Assembly (NCBI GenBank): GCA_019649035.1
Contig: BMAT01002748.1
Span: 51,122 to 85,239 of the forward strand
DNA length: 34,118 nucleotides
Reading direction: 5' to 3'
DNA from: Elysia marginata
Lineage: Eukaryota > Mollusca > Gastropoda > Plakobranchidae
Shown: piece after piece, positions 30,781-34,118 of the stretch
How the letters are laid out: every line of letters begins with the position of its first letter
Position numbering within the stretch: position 1 is the first letter of the stretch
Position numbers and translations under genes: made by a program
The notes under the pieces: generated by a model
What the model was told of the DNA's origin: nothing
Databases searched by the model: none
The model's input: only the letters and a program-made list of their open reading frames with translations

Positions 30781-32039
30781 CTAGAAAAAAGTTTAATAAT
30801 AACATATTATTTTTTAAGCCTTTAGAAGGAATAAAAGAAACATTATGACCTGATTTACTCACTTAGCCTAGGTTACAACAAATTTTACAGGCCTACTTTA
30901 GTACTTTATTAATATAGCCTATAGAATAGATATAGGCAGACCTACTAAGTAAGAGTCTCGATTTAGAATCTAGGGCTGACATGATGTTCAACACAGTAAT
31001 AAATAAGTCCAATGTAAGCCTAGTTTTAGCTAGTCAGAGATTTACATTGTTTCAGGCCCGTCTCTAGAGCTGCAACACTTTCATTTCGTTCACAGCTGCA
31101 ACCGCCAATTCAGCAATTGCACATGTATACGAATCATTGGCTTGATGCGTTACAGTAGACAGTGACACCTGACTGCCAGCCTTAGGTTGGTACATCTAAT
31201 CGAATGTTAACAAACATCTCCTCTACCCCAGGCTAGCCCATCTATGCTTTTTCTTTAATGTGGAAATAAATTGCCCAGTCTGATAGGAACTTTGGTTGTA
31301 ACACAACAGGACATGGCAAACCCGTGAATTTTTTTCTTTTAAAGCCTATGACGAGAGAACAGGAAAATTAAACTAAAAGGCTACATTCAGAGCCAATCAA
31401 CTTTACATTTTAGATCTAGAATCTATACTTAGTAATACATAGATCTAGATCTAGATCTATTAATGCCTATTTCTATACCTCTTGCACCAGAGAGTAGGAC
31501 TTCATCTAAATCTAGATTAGGTCTGGCTCTTTTCCACTATAGTGGAACAATTGGTGCAAAAGCTAAAGGACCTACTATGCCAGTTTATAGAAGAATTGGG
31601 TAATCGTGCAGTTGAGCGTCGGCCCTGCCAAATCATGGGCAAATGGATTATGACAAGTATTCGATAATCAGGATCCGATAAATGGTAGGCTTAGGTCTAA
31701 TCTTGGCAATAGGAATCAAACCAGTTTTGCTCTTTAAAAAAAGCTATTAAATTACGGAGTAATAATAGAATTTCTTACCGTTGTGTAGAAATCCAATTAA
31801 TGATTGTATGTGGTGCATAATTATTTAGGCATAGATCTAGACTCTACATTGGTTTCGAAAAATAATAGTTCGATTTCCGAAAATATAATTATTCGCTGTT
31901 GCCCACCCTGAACAATGAACCGATACAGTAAACAAAAGCGGCCGACGCTCAACTGCACCATTACCAAGAATTGTCTAAAATTACGTGGTACTGCACTTAG
32001 AAAATCTAAAAAATATAAAAACACTTAGAGTCTACTTAC
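30781..32039 (-). other. RNF103: Predicted intron in the RNF103 5' UTR
   Basis: Bounded by the GTAAGT donor at 32039 and the CTTTTTTCTAG acceptor ending at 30781. Its content is unassigned apart from the AGATCT tandem. Confidence 0.4.
31439..31460. repeat. AGATCT/CTAGAT short tandem
   Basis: A run of overlapping AGATCTAGATCT units in the RNF103 5' intron. It is fully self-complementary, so it can form a small hairpin. Confidence 0.7.
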
Positions 32040-32110
32040 CATGGTATCGGTACCTGTCTACCCTAGGCCTAGCTGGCTCCAGCCTACGTTAGCGGAAGTG
32101 GAGACTGATG
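32040..32110 (-). other. RNF103: Predicted non-coding first exon of the RNF103 homologue
   Basis: On the - strand the sequence ACCATG is followed directly by a consensus donor GTAAGT at 32039-32034. No long ORF exists, so this fits a non-coding first exon joined to the acceptor at 30781. The 5' limit is unknown. If spliced this way, the leader gains an ATG GGA TGA mini-ORF across the junction. Confidence 0.4.
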
Positions 32111-32212
32111 TTTATAATCAAAAAAGGTCATGTGATCAGCAACAGTTTACTAGGCTATACTACTTGTTGATGGTCTGGGTGGGTAAGGGAGGGGAGGGGG
32201 AGGGGCAAGCAC
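32093..32212 (-). promoter_or_regulatory. Candidate RNF103 promoter: ETS-like, M-box-like and GA/GC-rich elements
   Basis: Just upstream of the predicted first exon are CGGAAGTG (ETS-type core) at 32093-32100 and TCATGTGA (M-box/E-box variant bound by MiT/TFE factors in vertebrates) at 32128-32135. A GGGAGGGGAGGGGG tract (SP/KLF type) lies at about 32188-32208. The motifs are visible; their use as a promoter is inference from position. Confidence 0.35.
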
Positions 32213-32299
32213 CCCACTGTAGGCCTATAATTATCCATGATCAAAACACGGGGCTGCTTAGAAATTGTAATTTTCTAAGCTAAGACAGGCCCACAATCA

Positions 32300-33399
32300 G
32301 ACCAATAACACTAATAACGAAGAATGCCGCAAACCATTCATCGTTATTATAATACTCGTGTGAGAGAATAAGGAAGCCCTCAAAACAAAATCAATGATGT
32401 TCGGTAAAATAGATTCTTTTTATCTCTCAGGCCGTTACTTACATTTATTTACAAGCAGAGAAGGTAAAACTCCAGGATGTCTTTATAAGGTCCTTCGACA
32501 AACTGGAATAGAACTGTGATTAACGGTTGATGCGAACTGAAATTCTAAGAAAACTTGTAATATATATGATTTTATTAACGGTTGAGATAGGTTGTAACTG
32601 CAAACCTACGTAAGAAAGACCTGTAGTAATCTTTTACTGAAAAAAATCGAATTTTGTGGGGCTGAAAAAAAAATATTTCCCATTAGGTTAAAAATAAATG
32701 AAAAGTTTTTGTTGTTTTTTTTTTTACTTTGCCAGTCACATTTATAAACGATTGCTTTGATCTAAACCCACGGCACAACTTGAGAAACACACTCTCTCCC
32801 GCATTCCCTCTTTCACATTGCACATTTCTTTATGTGGCTCGATAGAAAAAAATAATAATACGCAGCTTAAAAAAAACAATGCTGTAAGACCAGTTTTGAT
32901 GCATTATTCCACCCACATATATACAAAAGCACACATACAAATATTTAAATGGTGACCCTTGCTGAGAACTTTACGAATCGGATTATTATAACGATGAGAA
33001 CTTTTATGCGATAACTCGCATCTCTTGGTCTCATCGAGAATAATAATGAGCTATTAGTCGTAGTAACAACAGTAGCAAAAAAAAAAAAAGCATTTAATTT
33101 CAAACAAGGAGAAGACAAAGAATAAATTAAAAAAAAAAACCGCTTCCCACTCCTATAATTATGTTTGCGGATGGACGTATTAAGCAAGATTTTGTTTACT
33201 TTTGACCACAGAGGTCTATTAATAGCACTACAGAAGGTACTGACGTCACACGATGTCCCAACTTGAAGCCTACGGGGATAACAAATGAAAAAGGGGAAAC
33301 GCTGGGCTAGCTAGGCCTAACCGCCGGCTCTCACTATCAGCCAGGCTTGCTCTCAGCCGAAAAAGAAACAGTCAAGATGGTGAAGGGTTGGGTTGTTTG
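32300..33399. other. No gene recognised upstream of RNF103
   Basis: Mostly AT-rich. A full palindromic CRE, TGACGTCA, is at 33241-33248. Just to its right is a short, less AT-rich patch (33280-33370) with CpGs and an AAGATGG at 33374. No open frame continues from it. Confidence 0.5.
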
Positions 33400-33900
33400 A
33401 ATTTTAACGTCTCTTTTCAACTACAAGGTTATATAAGAGACGGTGCTTGGGACAATTGAAAGCGTGCTGCCGCACTATGATGTAAGGAGCGCTTGCATAT
33501 ACCACGCCCAGTCACATTATCCTGACACCGGGCCGACAAGACTCAGCACTAAATCCATAATGCCAGACACTATGCGGATCTGCTGCTGTGTAATACCAAT
33601 TTTTCATGACTTACTGACTTATCTGCTTCCCGCGTCGAATTCGTCGGAACTTGACGCCCGAGCAAATTCAGTGATGCGCCCCGTGAGTGACTTCCAGTTG
33701 CCTCTATCCTGCGCAAGTGACTGTAGGTTTTGTAGGTCTTTGGCTGTTTTTAGTTTCATTTGTGGAAAGGCCTGCGATAGTTCTTTTTGTTTAGTATGAT
33801 GGGCAGTGTTGTTGATGGTCGTCCCCTGAATTTGGTTGTTAGTGTGTTGAAGTATGCCTGCATGGCTCTGTTTTGCCGGGATGTCATTATCTCTTCTTAG
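33400..33900 (-). mobile_element. 3' end of a non-LTR retrotransposon whose tail matches the 16.7-kb SINE
   Basis: On the - strand 33864-33779 reads RQNRAMQAYFNTLTTKFRG then RPSTTLPIILNKKNYRR. After a frameshift, about 33770-33627 reads AKDLQNLQSLAQDRGNWKS, then LTGRITEFARASSSDEF, and a TAA stop. This style fits a LINE ORF2 C-terminus. The following 3' UTR (33610-33400) contains GTGTCTGGCATTATGG and GTCAGGATAATGTGACTGGG and ends GACGTTAAAA, as in the SINE at 16671-16956. Confidence 0.65.
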
Positions 33901-33904
33901 TATA

Positions 33905-34028
33905 TATTCATTGTTGTTGTTATTGTTATTTTAATTATATAATAATAATAACTATATTTATTATAATTATGATGCTGGTGATAATAAAAATTATAATGAT
34001 AATTATAATAATGATTATAGCAATTATA

Positions 34029-34069
<41 letters not shown>

Positions 34070-34076
34070 CAATACC

Positions 34077-34118
<42 letters not shown>
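33905..34118. repeat. Compound trinucleotide microsatellite (ATT)n and (TAG)n
   Basis: A low-complexity GTT/ATA-rich lead-in, an (ATT)n run at about 34027-34069, then (TAG)n from 34078 to the window end. The (TAG)n tract is cut by the window edge. Confidence 0.97.

Noticed and set aside
33443-33799. 118-codon + strand ORF
   Set aside because: Runs antisense through the LINE tail and ORF2 end; composition and position fit a repeat shadow.

Overview
This window is nuclear DNA from an animal: AT-rich, with intron-split genes, long non-coding stretches, microsatellites and many transposon remnants. The protein matches are to animal families. Frequent AGGCCTA and ACATGTA words and the type of LINE and SINE debris suggest a lophotrochozoan, probably a mollusc; that assignment is inference, not proof.

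Two host genes face each other tail to tail. On the + strand, five coding exons between 5111 and 12759 encode a BNIP3/NIX homologue, an outer mitochondrial membrane mitophagy receptor. They carry the LC3-interacting WVEL motif, the EWMWDWSSRPE block and a C-terminal membrane anchor. The short first coding exon was not found and probably lies left of the window. On the - strand, four coding exons between 30634 and 23999 encode an 841-residue RNF103 (KF-1) homologue, an ER membrane RING-H2 ubiquitin ligase. All its splice phases fit, and a likely non-coding first exon and promoter lie near 32040-32250. About 9.5-11 kb of gene-free, TE-rich DNA separates the two 3' ends.

The rest is mostly mobile-element debris. 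In the BNIP3 introns: a 5'-truncated LINE with reverse transcriptase (5761-7110, -), a second LINE 3' end in the opposite orientation (8585-8805, +), a degraded pogo/Tigger-like element (8132-8430), a full-length but broken DD34D mariner with TA target duplication (10229-11595), and a SINE (12325-12655). Between the genes: several short MITEs with GTCTTGC termini, a tRNA-derived SINE (16671-16956), and a second SINE split by a 441-bp MITE (20191-20870). In the RNF103 introns: a pogo/Tigger-like element (26079-26520), a nearly perfect 215-bp foldback (26559-26773), a second 440-bp MITE (28402-28841), and two TTAA-flanked piggyBac-type MITEs. At the right edge a LINE 3' end shares its tail with the 16.7-kb SINE, and the window closes in compound microsatellites.

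I found no CRISPR, operon, tRNA or rRNA gene. The main interest lies in two organelle quality-control genes placed convergently, lineage-specific changes in both proteins, and the layered non-autonomous transposon families around them.
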